A DNA stretch of 64,000 nt from Branchiostoma floridae (GCF_000003815.2 NC_049995.1:1931391-1995390), one strand, 5' to 3'. Shown: positions 1 through 12,385, counted from the first letter of the stretch. Numbers and translations: made by a program. The notes: generated by a model from the letters alone, not told the origin.

Positions 1-223
1 GATCCCTTGGTACTATACGTTTGAATTCATTTGTCAAATTTCTGAAAATTCACATTTGTTCTTTGGTACATACATTTGTAAGGAGATTACAGATTGCATT
101 TTGAAACCACAATATCCACAGAAAATATTCGAAACATTGCAGTCTTTGGCTTTTTAGAACAACAAAACTCATTACCAATGCTAACAGAAGGAGCCATTCC
201 CCCCTTGCAGTCTGTACTTATTA

Positions 224-1531
224 CCTTTGCCAGAATGGCTAAGGTTATGTTTTGGGCGTGTTTGTGTGTCTGTGTGTCTGTGTGTGTGTCAACAGCATAA
301 CTCGAGAAGCCTTTGATGGATCCTGATGATATTTGGTAGGTGGGTAGGGGTCGGGAAAACGAAGGTCAAGTTCGATAATGGGCCCCCTAGCGGCTTACTA
401 AGGTACTGCAGCGGAAACTCAATTTTTTTTATCTCGTGTTCTGGACATGCTGTGGTCATGATTTTTGAGTGATAGATAGCCCTTGAGGCAGAGAGTTAGT
501 GCTGTGAGTTTGGGCCCCCTAGCGGCTTTTTTGGAACTGCAGGCGCCGGTTTCCTTTCAAACTTTGGACGAGAATAACTCTGCAACGTGTTGACGGATCG
601 TCAAGATTTTTGGTATGTAGATAGAATGAGTGATGACTTACATAATGGTATAGTAATTATGCAAATCAACAGCTAATTTGCATAATTAATGAGGAAAATG
701 TATAAATCCACTGCATTCCATGATAGGACTTTCAAACTTATCACATATGTAGCTGTTAAGGAGAGAAATGTCGATAGATACAAATTATGCAAATGATGAC
801 CTCATTTGCATAATTAATGAGAAAATATGAACATGTTGACGGATCATCTTGTTTTTTGGTATGTAGGTAGCGTAAGTGAAGACCTACATAATGAGATACC
901 AATTATGCAAATCAACAGCTAATTTGCATAATTAATGATGATATTTTATAAATTCAGTACATTACATGATAGGACTTTATAACTTGTCACATACGTAGCT
1001 GAGAAAGAGAGAAATGTCAATACATATTTATCATGCAAATGATGATCTCATTTGCATAATTAATGAGAAAATATGAACGTGTTGACGGATCGTTATGATT
1101 TTTGGCATGTAGATAGCCTAAGTAAAGACTTATATAATGTGATACTTATTATGCAAATTAACAGCTAATTTGCATAATTGTTTAGGAAAAGTTCACAAAT
1201 TCACTGCATTCCATTATAGTTCTTTCATCAAAGTTGTCACATATGTAGCTGAGAAAGAGGGAAGAGAGTAAGAGGTGTATTTAAAGACTTTGAAAGAGAA
1301 TAAGTCAAGAATGGATCAAAGGATCGTCATGATTTTTGGTATGCTGATAGCATAAGTAATGCTTGATACAATTTGATATCAATCAATTGTAACTTGGGAT
1401 CTAACTTGCATAATCAATGCCAAAATTTTATCAACCAACTCCAAGCATATAATTATAAAGAAAATGAAATGAGTAACGCATTTGTCTACAGACATCATTC
1501 AACATAACAAACCTGGTTTATTTGGCAAAGG
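224..1531. mobile_element. 1.3 kb segment with short terminal inverted repeats and TA flanks
   Basis: The segment separating the two halves of the CCAAT-rich repeat begins CCTTTGCCA and ends TGGCAAAGG, perfect 9 bp inverted ends, with TA on each side (222-223 and 1532-1533). This resembles a Tc1/mariner-style TA duplication. The second repeat copy lacks this segment, but it also lacks about 20 bp to the right of it, so the empty site is not exact. No transposase ORF is visible. Insertion is likely but not proven. Confidence 0.45.
577..1340 (+). repeat. Diverged tandem repeat, about 246 bp period
   Basis: A block starting near GTTGACGGATCGT recurs at about 588, 834 and 1080, and in degraded form near 1311. 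Each unit contains a 'TTTTTGGTATGTAG' segment, two 'CTCATTTGCATAATTAATGA'-like segments and a 'CACATATGTAGCTG' segment. Units are diverged by substitutions and small indels. A still more degraded version (CTTTGATGGATCCTGATG) lies near 310. No coding signal. Confidence 0.8.
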
Positions 1532-1800
1532 TATGTGTTCGTGGAACTCTAGTTCCCTCTGCTGAACATATGTTTCGCTCCTTTTGATTGGCCAACGCCT
1601 GCATATCCCTTACTTTCTTGTGTATATCGCTCCTTCTGATTGGTCAGAATGAATCAGATTATCATATAGCCAGGCGCCTCTGACCAATCAGAAGGAGCGA
1701 ACACACCGGCCTGGCCGGAATCTATGTATTACGGCGTCATAACCAACGTGGAACGGGGCCTTCTGATTGGTCCGCGGCGCCTGGCTATATGATAATCTGA

Positions 1801-2781
1801 TGACAACTGCAAAAAATAAGGCAGAGCTCAATGGAAAGACTTGTCTTGAGTGGGGAAGCACAGATGCTAGGACTGTTCAGTGTTAGCTGATCGGGAGCCA
1901 AACAAGCTCCACAGCTGGAAGCATAAAAAGATCTACACCTCATATCAAACAAAACGAAAAGCCTTATGCATTTCACATGGAGGGCAGATCCATAACTTCG
2001 TAAAAAAGTTTCCGTGTGATTAGCATTATGCGTTTTATCGTTGATAAGCGTGTTTTTATTTTTTCTGTAAAATGGTATCTTATTTGCTACCATCACACTT
2101 TGCGCAACGAGCACCATGACTGATTTTGTTGGTAGGTCGTCAAAAAAGTGCCGAAATTCAAGACTTTTTATTGTCCACTGCTTCCAAAGAAGATGTCAAA
2201 CCGCACATCGGTAACGTAGATTAATAAAGTTTTTATAGACTAGGATCGTATTCCAATATTGTTTTTTTCTGTCTCACGTCATTATGGTATACTATCATTA
2301 ACTGTTGTTCACTTGCAAATATCCTGCATGTACGACTTTGCAATGACCTTTAGATTATTATGAAATGTTGAATCGCCAGATCGTACTGTTTGAATGGAAG
2401 GGCAAAGTACTACACACCGACGAGGACTAATGTGTCAAAGGGTCAAGGGGTGTTTTAGGTTATCACCAGGGCATACCAACCATCACTCAACAAGTACGAT
2501 ATGCATTATGAACTTCCTGAAACATTTGACTAATTGCTGACGTCACGCCTCCGTAAGGTCAAATGAACTAGTTGATTGAGCACTTGAATTCCGAGGAAAA
2601 TTGTAATTAAGAATTCGATGCACGAAAGTTTTTGAAGGAACAAACTTTTATCTTCTTCTAGCGCAATATTGTTATAAAACGGGAACCACATTTGTCAGCA
2701 AATTTCACAAAATATATCCCACCCCTCCCTTGGTGCAGCCTCGAAAGCCACACACGACGATGCTACTGTTTGTTATTTCAG
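1801..2781. other. Non-coding stretch upstream of the first receptor exon
   Basis: I see no exon with convincing splice sites and no recognised repeat here. The ORF on the minus strand at 1785-2117 has no recognisable protein features. Any upstream exons of the glutamate receptor (signal peptide, amino-terminal domain) were not found here and may lie left of the window. Confidence 0.4.
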
Positions 2782-5700
2782 AACCATCCGTGGGTGGTAT
2801 TGAAGAAAGATTTCCTGAACTATGTTGGGGTTCATCAGTTCCAAGGCCTGGCCGTCGATACATTGAAGATGGCTGCACTGAGAAAAAACTTCACCGTTGA
2901 CGTTTATATGAATCAAACCTCCAGTGTTGCTGCTCTGAGGCGAGAGGCCGTCAAAGACAGGGTAAGTAAAACTGGTCTTGTCGATCAATTGCAATGACGA
3001 ACCTTCTTGACATTGGTGTTCGATCAGAAATTATTCCGTGGATCGACAGCTTCCATGAATGGCGGAGTCAGAGGACAAGACACCGGGGGCGTTGTCCCGC
3101 ACTAAGCGTCTTACGCGTGGCTTGGTTCAAGGCACAAAGCTCGGTCCAATTGTCTTCATAGCCCACGTTAACAAACTACACAGCATTATAGGTTCGCCGT
3201 CGTGGGCATTGATGGACGATCTCAACCTTATTGAGTCAAGACTTCTGTCCCAACCACCCAAAGTACAGGACGATCTCGATCGTTGGACCAACAAGATGAA
3301 GCTCAATCTGATGATGTTGATGTACATGATGTTTCTACCACAACCCACCACCACCTCCAGTCCTCAACATCAACGACCACCAGTCGTCAAGGTAGACAGG
3401 TGTCTTGGAGTCACATTTCAAGACGACTTGTGGTGGGACACTCACATCACAGACACATTACTCAGAAGGGAAACCATAGGCTGCACATCCTCTGCAGATT
3501 GCGTCAATTCCACTTACCCACCGAAGACCTCGTAACCGTATATACATGTTACATCCGCCATGTGCTGGAGTACGCCGCACCACTCTGGCATGCGGGTTTG
3601 ACTTCAAAGAAACGAGATCAGGTCGAACGTATCCAGCGGTTGTTTGGGCAACTAAGATAGTTCTGGGCAGGGAGTTCTCTACGTAACTACGCGTCAGCGT
3701 GTGAAGTTCTCCAACTACAAACACTGAAGGAACGCAGTGTGTCACATTCGCCAGTGTGTCAAATTCGCCAAGAATGTCCTCAGCTCGGACCTCTACAGGC
3801 ACTGGCTGCCACTGTGTCAAATTCGCCAAGAATGTCCTCAGCTCGGACCTCTACAGGCACTGGCTGCCACATTTAAGGGGTGAAGTCAGTGGCAGGTTGA
3901 CTAGCAATAAAAATGATCTTGACCCGATCGAACGTCATATCAAAAACAGCCCCAACTGAACAGAAATGGCCAAAGAAAAACGGTATGCTAAGCTTTGTTG
4001 CATAGCATTACACTGATGGTGGGCAGGATGCACGTGTAGAGCAGGGTATGTATGAGACACGGGACTCTGCACTGGCAGACTTTGAAGAAGTGTCGCACTA
4101 GTTGGTGCGTAATACAAGCTCCCTCTCCATGAGTGCCCGAGCTGCTTTCTTCTTGATTTCGCTTTTATCATGAGCATGCATGCAGCTGCTATGCATGCAA
4201 CAAAGATAGATGTACCCTGGTTTTCACCTGCATCTACCGCATGTCAGAAACAGGGCACTCATGCCCACCAACAAGGTAATGATGTGCGGTGCCTCCCGCT
4301 CTCGCTTTGACTGAATGAAATTATAACGCCTTTACCACAACTATATCAGCCCCTTCCTCAGATGACTGTACCTAGTGGATGAAGCCTCCAACAAAGAAGT
4401 CAGCGCATTTTTTTCAACCCGGATTGAGAGGATTTCAGGGTCAAAAGAGCTAAACGGTAGTCAGTCGTTATTATCAGCTAAACAGCGGCTGCGGCCAGTT
4501 CTGCCCGACAAGCGCTGTTTTTGACGGAGGTGTTCGAAATAGAACATGATCGAACAGGGGGCGGTACAAAATAAGTCCTTAACCATATCTCATCCAGCTC
4601 TTGAATGAAAATGTGGATGAATAGACGATTTTGTATATATACTGTACATATTTCAATTCCTTTTTAACCGTTTTCATTAGGTGTTATCTGTGGAGAAATG
4701 GTTTTTATATACAATGGCTAACACGCAATTCAGCCTAGGGCTGCAAGATGTTACCCAATCACTGTATTGTACTGTGTTGTTAGTTGTTGATTTGACAATA
4801 AACCAAGCTATAGATTGACTGTTTCAATTTATTACCCAACTTTGTTCTAGAAGTATTCCTGGTGGAATTTCTTATTCTGTGTGTACTTTTCATGGAATTG
4901 TCAGGCAGACATATATCTTGCAGCCAAGCCTGTGCGGCCCAGTTTGCTGCGGCACTTCGATGTTTCCCCTTCCTTGGCCGAGTTGGGTACGTGGCAAGTT
5001 CAAGTAACATTTAAGTTGCATCCCTGTTGTTTACGTCAGCACAACGAGTTTAAAACAAAGACGTCAAAGGCAGCAATAAGCTGTGATAAGGCATAAACAT
5101 TGTCTCATGCCTTACACTCGATTTACATACGCAAAATGAAGTACCGCACGATACCTTTCGTACGACGGCAATCGTAGTTGATTTATACACATCGGTGGGA
5201 AATGTTGTGGACCACCCAGCGTCCACAGTCTAGTCCCGATGTGACGTTTGACTAAAGAAAGCTGGTAAAACGTACGCCCTTGGTACAGCGGATGATTTTC
5301 CCGATGTTTCTTAATGAAAAGAGACATCGTTTGAAGGGTGAACTTTACCCAGCGGTTGTGATTGTTACCCAGCGGTTGTGATTGCGCCTGTTCAATCGGT
5401 ATACGTGGATTTGCGATAGTACGACTAATCGGTAGTTTTCTGTGACAGATAGTGTCATTACTATAGGATATTTGTCAAATCCTAGGGCTTGCTATAGTCT
5501 TTATCCATGTTCAGTCGTTATTTTCCAGGAATATCTCAAACATAGCATACTGCTAAACACTGCATTACTGTTGTGACATTCATCTGAACATGTAGATTTA
5601 TATGTTAGCTTTATTTGCTATCCACATGTCTCTGAACAGTTGCTTATCATAAATCTAAAGAATATTTGTTCTTTTGTGGTAGGTTATGCCATGTATGTGA

Positions 5701-8700
5701 AAAGACCTGAACAAAGTCACGTTGGCATCCAGGCTTTCTTACGCCCCTTCTCGTACGAGGTCTGGGCCTACATTGGGATCTCATACATGGCAATTAGCCT
5801 TCTTCTAAGGTAGGTCTTCCAGTATTACTGCAATACGTCTGGGTTAAGATGAGGACCCCCTCGATAAACAAGCACGAGGCAGTCTTAAGAACAAAATGCC
5901 TTTCGATAGATCGCTGATTATTTGTATTAAAAGCCTGACACCTGCGAAACTTATCAGCCTTCCCGAACTTACATCTTTGTGATACAGCGTCGTAAATGCG
6001 GTTAACCCATACGAGTGGTTCTGCCTGGCAAAACGCGGTGAAGCTTCTCCTCAGGAGGGGGGAACGTACCTGCCATGGAACAGCCTGTGGAACGCTTACG
6101 GCGCCTTTGCCCAGCAGGGAGCAGTGACTGTACCACAGTCCTTTGCCGGAAGGTTAGGTAGTACGTACATGTACTAGTATGTCCGATTTTACCAAGGAAC
6201 TCATTTTATTATGAATAGTAAGACTAGTTACTGCATAGAAGACATGTCATGCATCCTACTCAAACAAACATGCTGCACCCTTCCAGGTTCATCAGCGGAG
6301 CGTGGTGGTTCTTCATGACAGTTATCGTGGCTTCCTACACAGCCAACCTCGCCGCGTTCCTGACTGGAAGCGCCAACCAACCAACGATTAGTTCGCTCAC
6401 AAGTCTGGCCAATCGGGACGAGGCAAGTATCATCATTGGCAAGGCTTTGCAATGTTTGCATTATCACTTTCATAACCATCAATTATTGAGACGACTATTT
6501 TCATAGGGGTGTGATTTTCCAGTACCAAACTTCACAGGAAAATCCAGACCAACCTGACGGTACAGGAAAATCGTTGTCCTTTAGTCCCGAACCATGGTCT
6601 GAAATCAAATTTCATTTCAAAATTTGATTACCCTGCCCCATTCAACACTTATAATCATATAATCCTAGCTTGCTCGCAGTCCCAATTCTGTGATAGCTGA
6701 GTAGGAAATTAACAACCATGGCTTACGACAAAAGACAACTACCCTGAAGTTGCCCTAAACCGTCAGATTGGTTGAATTTTTATTTGTCCTCTTGTCACCG
6801 CCTTCATGGTTCAAAATGGATCGACAGCAGAGGACTGACGGGGAAATCCAAACAATTTCAACTGCTTGTCGTCCCCGTCAATGGCGAACTGGCATATGTG
6901 TGACGCTGTGAATAGATTGTGTTCAAGAAACGGTTGAAAACCGCTACGTCACGCGTGAGCGCCATATATGGATGGTAACCTGAATGAATAGAACCCATAA
7001 CGGCGCTATCAAGTTACTTGCAGGTTCAAGTTTGCTGTTTTGTCACCGAACTGTGATTCATTAAGTTTGTGTATCCTGGTTAGATAACTAAACAAATAAA
7101 TGAAATGAAAATGAATAAATGTGGCCAAGGCTAAATATCAGGACAAAGTAGCAACATTACTTCTTGACCCATATGCTTTAAAAACGGCATTTAACGATCT
7201 AACATTGGTTCCTGTGGTTGAATACCAGGACATCGGTTGCCCACTACCCTGGGTACCCGGCGCGCGGAGGACTAGCTACCGATCCCCCACCGCACGCGCA
7301 CATGAACTTTATACCTGCCCCATAATCCAGCTGGCCCCCACTATCCGCTTGCCTGAAATAAACTTACTTTTCATGCATTAGCATTGGTCGGACGAAAATG
7401 AGTCACGTGACAGATACAGTCAATTTGGTTGTGATATCTGCAACCTGGTGCATGCCAGGTCCAGCACCTAGATGCCTTGTGCTGTCGTAGGGTATTTACA
7501 AGCACCATGTCATTGGGAGGCAAATGCTAATAAGCGCAATCCCCTTTCATTTGTGATGGTGTTGCAAGAGGGCCCACAGAACTCTTTCCGACTGTCTTGG
7601 GCATCCCTCCTTACTTTTGCGTTCCCAGTTATTACACAAAGAAACATTCACTACTGTTCACAAATTACCCGTCTTGGTTCAGGAGCTTTACACAGTACGG
7701 TAATGTGCTATTAGCGAAACGAGATGTTCTAAACCGGAAGTGAGAGAATTTGTCATTGTTTCTTAGTGATCTATCATGAGTATCACCTCGTCTAGATGGG
7801 AGCCAATTACTGGATTTTTCAGAGTTGACGAGAGTTCGTGCAAACCGTAGGCATAGGCTGTCCCTTCTAGAGTCCAGTCGACAAAGACCCGAGGTGTCCA
7901 GTACACTGTCGTAAGTGACGTACTCCGGTCCAAGTATAATCCTCAGAGCCCTCTTCTGGACGCGTTCGACTTTCGATGATAAATCTCTGGTAAGTCCGGG
8001 GTGCCAGACGACACATCCGTACTCAAGAAGAGGCCGCACAAAACCGATGTAGACGAGTATAAAGTCGCTTATGTCCAGTCCGTGTTTCTTCAATTTTCTT
8101 ATCATGTCTAGACGTTTGCTCTCTTTGCTGACAATTGTGGTCACATGTTGAGTCCATTTAAGGTTGTACTGGAGGATAACTCCCAGGATACGTGCTGTCT
8201 GGACAACCTGTAGTTGGGTTGGCCCAACAGTGATTATCGGCGGTGGTGGAGGACTTCTCGCGAAGCAAAACATCATCACCATGCACTTAGACTGGTTCAA
8301 GGCCATGAAGGTGGTATCAGTCCAACGTGTCAAGCCATTGATGTCGCCCCGAATCCTTGGTGTTGCAGACACATGTCGTGATTCGGAAACAGACATGTCA
8401 TCAACATACTTAAACCCATCTGAAGACGTTTCGTGACTTGGGAGGGCGTCATTAACCAGGGCTAGAAAAACTTGTGGTCCTAACTGAATTCATGAAAAAG
8501 CACTGTAAAATGATGGTCTACAGCTATCTAATGGACCGTCAAGGGCGTGTTGTCATCAATGGTGTTTCATCATCCTGGGGGACAACAGTATCGGGAGTAC
8601 CACAAGGTAGCATACATGGACCTCTACTCTTCCACGTATACCTTAAAAACATCAAAGACCTTCATTGCAAGTCAAACGTTAATTGCTTTACAGACGACAA

Positions 8701-10901
8701 CTCCTTGTACAACTCAGCTAAAACCACTCGGGAAGTAGCTGGAGCCACCAATGTAGACCTTCAGACTGTCTCTGCCTAGCTTCTAGACTAGGGTCTTGAC
8801 TTTCACCCGGACAAATGCAAGGTTGTTTGCACCAAATCGGACAGGAACAACACAGCTTCTACCTATTTACATTATTGGAAAAGTTGTCAAACAAGTTTCA
8901 TCTTAAGGTGCGCTCCCACTGCACTCGCGTCACGCTTGCGTCGCTGCGGGGTTCGTTCACTGTGTCACTGTTGTGTTATTTTTGCCGATTTTCTGTTTCA
9001 CTCACACTGGCGTGCGTCACTGTTGCGTTTCTACACTAAATGAACATGTTATTGGAAATCGCAGCGTTGTCAATTCATGAAAAATCAGTGCAAAATGATG
9101 CAAATGCCTCAAAATAACATTTATAATGAAATGATTTCCCTTGTGATGATGAATAGTATGTTGTCTATGTTATATGATACCCTTGAAAGACTTTTACAGT
9201 AAAAGAAGTGACCTAAAATGAACGGACGCGAACCATATACCAGATTTGACTCGATCGATTGTGCTTTGCACCAAGCATGGAGAGATGCCCCTATGTCTTT
9301 ATTCTATTGAAATGGCAAATATGCAAACTCTCTGTTATAGCACTAGTATACATTAGACGGCTATCCTGGGGACCAATTAGTGGCTCCCATATACGTTTGA
9401 TAATATCCCTCATTCAATATTCCAAGCATGTGCCAAGCATGTGGGATACGAAGTGCAGAAAGGGACAGGTCTGGCAGGCAGGTCAAAGACATCGCCCAGT
9501 TTGAACCATGACGACGGTGATAAAAAGACAATTCCTAGTTTACTTCTTGCACTTGCATGAAAATCTTGGCGGTTCTTCCAGATGTCTTATGGCTGGGTTG
9601 GAACATACTCTATTAATGACTTCATGAGAGCCAGTACAACTGAACCATACGCCACAATGTGGAAATACACTGAGGTATGAAAACATCATTAATTCTTGAT
9701 CAGTTCATTGTGTTGGTAGTACTCATTCTGGAGCTAGTTGAACTGTAACTTTCAACGGAAAAATTGGACTTACCTAAATGTTTGACTGATCAACTACAGT
9801 CTTTGTCAAGGAATGAACAATCCACTGCTTCTGTGACGTGGATTGTTCATTCTTTGACAAAGACTGGAGCTGATCAGTCGTAAATTTGTCAACTTGTTCC
9901 AGAATCTTTAATTCTGTACGTTACGTTACATCAGCCATCGGGCAGCATCGTGTGATGTACCAAAATTCCCAGAGTCGTGCGACTTTCACTTACTTGCCTC
10001 TTCTGAATAGATGACTTAACACATTTGCGCTTGTTTAACCTAAAAAAATGTGGACCTAGCTGTTGGATACCAGGCTTTGATGTTTTTCACTATAAAAAAA
10101 ATGAAAAAGAAAATGGAGCCATCTGCAAAAAAAGGGGCAATAAAAATCGTACAGTGATGAATGAGTTTTGAAATGTTCAAAATTCATTTCAGCTCTATTT
10201 TTCGTCGTAGGACGCTGCCCAATGGCTCTATTTTACCTACGATTGACCTGCAATTGATTTAGCTACACTCTAATGACTTTGTGAGACATGTGTAAAGTAT
10301 TGCACCCGGTACTTCGCAAACAATGACCCACTGTCACCTTCTCCCCGGGAATATATATTTATTTTTCATGTAGGAGCAGAATAGGACCAATCTTGTCAGC
10401 GGAGTCAGGAGAGGTCTCAGCCGAACCGTTCAGGGCGACAAGTACGCCTTCATTACCTCCACTGCAGTCCAACACCGGCGCTATGAACAGCTGTGTCACC
10501 TTCAGGTGGTTGGCCAGAAATTTTTCACCTACGGCTTTGCCCTACTTTTTCCAAAGGGGTCAGTTTACAAGGACGAAATCAGTTGGGAGATTCTCTACCT
10601 GCGACAAGAAGGATATCTGGAGATGCTCGAGAAGCAGTGGCTGACAGGATCTGGTGAAGACATATGTTCGGACAAACGTCAGACAACAGAAGACACAGGT
10701 GTTCTCGGTGCGGAGAGCTTCATGGGACTATTCATGTTCCTTGCAGCGGGTGTTGGAATAGGGATGGTCATCCAGCTCGTCGAAGTCTCATGGTTTAACG
10801 CGAGAGGAAACAAAAGAAAGCATGATGTGGTACGTTCTGTCAGCATGAGGGTGCATCTGACGGAAGTCTTGCTTTCCGGGAAAGAAACAACGACGCTATA
10901 A
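2782..10901 (+). CDS. Ionotropic glutamate receptor (partial: S1, M1-M3, S2, M4)
   Basis: A ligand-gated cation channel subunit of the plasma membrane. Seven exons join in frame: 2782-2961, 4905-4986, 5683-5809, 5988-6152, 6287-6422, 9582-9674 and 10374-10901 (stop TAA), giving 436 residues. Exons 1-2 encode S1 (GLAVDTLKMAA, then ADIYLAAKPVRPSLLR). Exon 3 holds M1, exon 4 the pore loop (GAFAQQG, Gln at the Q/R site), exon 5 M3 with the family signature SYTANLAAFL, exons 6-7 S2, and the last exon M4 (GLFMFLAAGVGIGMVIQLVE). Two cysteines (LCHLQ and EDIC) match the conserved S2 disulfide. Intron 5 starts with GC rather than GT (AG|GCAAGT). Contact residues are unusual: the S1 Pro and Arg are kept, but the S2 acidic residue (family motif LLEST) reads FITST here. 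The 5' exons are missing, so the true start is unknown. The pore looks competent; the ligand is uncertain. Confidence 0.93.
3059..3955 (+). mobile_element. Non-LTR retrotransposon fragment (reverse transcriptase, broken)
   Basis: Frameshifted pieces of a LINE reverse transcriptase lie in receptor intron 1. One frame reads GLVQGTKLGPIVF followed by an LMDDLNLIE catalytic-box remnant and WTNKMKLNL. A second gives RCLGVTFQDDLWWDTHI, and a third gives YIRHVLEYAAPLWHAGLTSK, the usual C-terminal signature of CR1/Jockey-like elements. There is no single open frame, so it is a dead copy. It belongs to the same broad group as the minus-strand fragment at 7665-8480. Confidence 0.8.
3753..3868 (+). repeat. 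58 bp tandem duplication inside LINE debris
   Basis: The stretch beginning TGTGTCAAATTCGCCAAGAA and ending ACAGGCACTGGCTGCCA occurs twice in direct succession with near identity (second copy from about 3811). A recent local duplication within the dead LINE fragment. Confidence 0.9.
5345..5384 (+). repeat. 20 bp direct repeat, two copies
   Basis: TTACCCAGCGGTTGTGATTG occurs twice back to back in receptor intron 2. No function inferred. Confidence 0.9.
7665..8480 (-). mobile_element. LINE reverse-transcriptase fragment, 5'-truncated
   Basis: On the minus strand a mostly open frame reads LGPQVFLALVNDALPSH, then the RT active-site box FKYVDDMSVSE, then ILGVILQYNLKWTQHV and the C-terminal signature FVRPLLEYGCVVWHPGLT. 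It is cut at the N-terminal side within the RT domain and lies in the long receptor intron (6423-9581). Related in type to the fragment at 3059-3955. CR1/Jockey-like group by motif; the clade is uncertain. Confidence 0.85.
8484..8860 (+). mobile_element. Second LINE RT fragment, opposite orientation
   Basis: The plus-strand frame reads SYLMDRQGRVVINGVSSSW, SGVPQGSIHGPLLFHVYL and a catalytic-box remnant CFTDDNSLYNS, followed after stops by GLDFHPDKCKVVCTK. These are RT palm motifs. It abuts the minus-strand fragment almost head to head at about 8480. Interrupted by stops, so inactive. Confidence 0.8.
9783..9880. repeat. Foldback inverted repeat in receptor intron 6
   Basis: An arm at 9783-9825 (starting TGACTGATCAACTACAGTCT) is the imperfect reverse complement of 9838-9880 (ending GAGCTGATCAGTCG), separated by about 12 bp. 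The arms are about 43 bp. Likely a small foldback element or the remnant of one. Confidence 0.85.
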
Positions 10902-12385
10902 TGCATCCGCGATAGAAAGTTTGAAGAATGCGAGGGCATGTGGCTGTGGAGTTGATGCTTGTCTTTGGGTTGCTGACATGTTGGCTCAAGAGTGTTAAAT
11001 AATTCTTGTCCTTCTGAGTCAGTATACATATGTGCTGGTTGCACATGGTTTGGGGTATTGATGTCATACCACAGTGAAACGCACTGAATACAGAAGTTGT
11101 TCTGCAGCAGCGCGCAGTTAATGGTCGGATGAAACAATACACAGAGGGCTTATAGGTAAAATCATTGACTGAAGGACTGGAGTTTTACAATGAAATTTCT
11201 ATGTGTAAACTCTATATGGCCTCCTCCGGTCAATATTGACCATGGTAAAATCCTAATTGATATCAGCCCTACAGCGTCGGCTGTAAACTAATGTATAAAC
11301 TATTATCAGTAAAATGTGTGTTAGTCGCTGTTCCCTTATGCGTAAAATGAAACACTATATGACTTTTTAGGATAATATTACTTTGCATGGGATACGCTAT
11401 TTGCATAAAGAAATAGATATGAATACCTGGTATCTCCCATATTCTGTTATCCTAGATATCTTGTCATTCCCGGGTTATAATCCCGGAATTGGGAAGTATT
11501 TAATATTTGGCATCAAACTCATTCCGATGCCCCGATGAGATCTCCCGGCCTTCTTCTCAGAGACAATTATTTTCCTAGAAATTATGACACAGGAAGTGTG
11601 CGAACTATCAAGTTATGATTGTAATGGACTGGGGGATGCTTATAAACGATTCTTGGCTAAAAGACAAGCCTTACTTGGAACAATGCTGCCTATACACGTA
11701 CTATCAAATGTCGTTTAGATTACTAGTATTTAGTAGTGGCAAATTATTGGACATGGGGCATATCCGAACTTCACGAAATATGCAAGAAGCCAAAAGATAG
11801 CAGTATATGTAACCCATTGGGATTCAAAATAAACCACCAAGAGAAAATGACGGCCCGCCTCAGCAAAGACTGAGTTTGAGTTTATTGAGTTTATTGCAAG
11901 GATGATGATGATGATGATGATGACCAAGAGAGACAAAGCATTAGGAGTTGTCACAGACGAAGCTGACAGCATGAGTTCATTTAATCTCTTCCAAGGGAAT
12001 TGCAAGAAATTGGACATAATCACTGGACATAGCTCACAGATGGATATAAAGTCTCAAAACTGTATCATTATCTCTAAAATCTGTTTATGATTTTTGGAAC
12101 ACAAAAACAAACAAACACTCTCTTACTTCACAAGAGGTTAAAGATACTGAAAAGCTACTTTTCAACACTGTCACAATCAAAGAAGGACCAACACTATGTA
12201 CTGTGTATTCAGGTTCAAACATATCTCAGTAAAAACTGCCCGATAGAAGGTCCTCACGAACATGCCTAACGACTTCACAATTGTGCTAACTAACAGAGGA
12301 AAGCTCTTCCTGGCTGTAAATATGGCAGTTGTGGGTTTTGGGAATGTCCGCGGTCATCCCACATTAGACGACAAGGACGGCATGC
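10902..12385. other. 3' flank of receptor gene, no recognised feature
   Basis: The interval from the receptor stop codon to the first satellite monomer has no ORF with recognisable features. It holds a short (GAT)n run at about 11900-11921 and should contain the receptor 3' UTR. A polyadenylation site could not be assigned with confidence. Confidence 0.4.

Larger units (their letters stand above)
1..1800. mobile_element. Interspersed CCAAT-rich repeat, left copy, interrupted
   Basis: Positions 1-222 match the reverse complement of about 48155-48362, and about 1533-1800 match the reverse complement of about 47928-48150. The two ends of this copy are therefore contiguous in the second copy and separated here by about 1.3 kb. 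The 1555-1800 part carries several CTGATTGG/CCAATCAG motifs in both orientations, including a local inverted repeat at about 1627-1703. No coding capacity is seen, so it is a non-autonomous repeat of unknown class. The left edge may extend outside the window. Confidence 0.75.

Noticed and set aside
9259..9504. Plus-strand ORF of 81 codons in the receptor intron
   Set aside because: No family features, no splice support and low-information composition.
10679..11142. Minus-strand ORFs opposite the last receptor exon
   Set aside because: No recognisable protein; the opposite strand encodes the conserved S2 and M4 segments.
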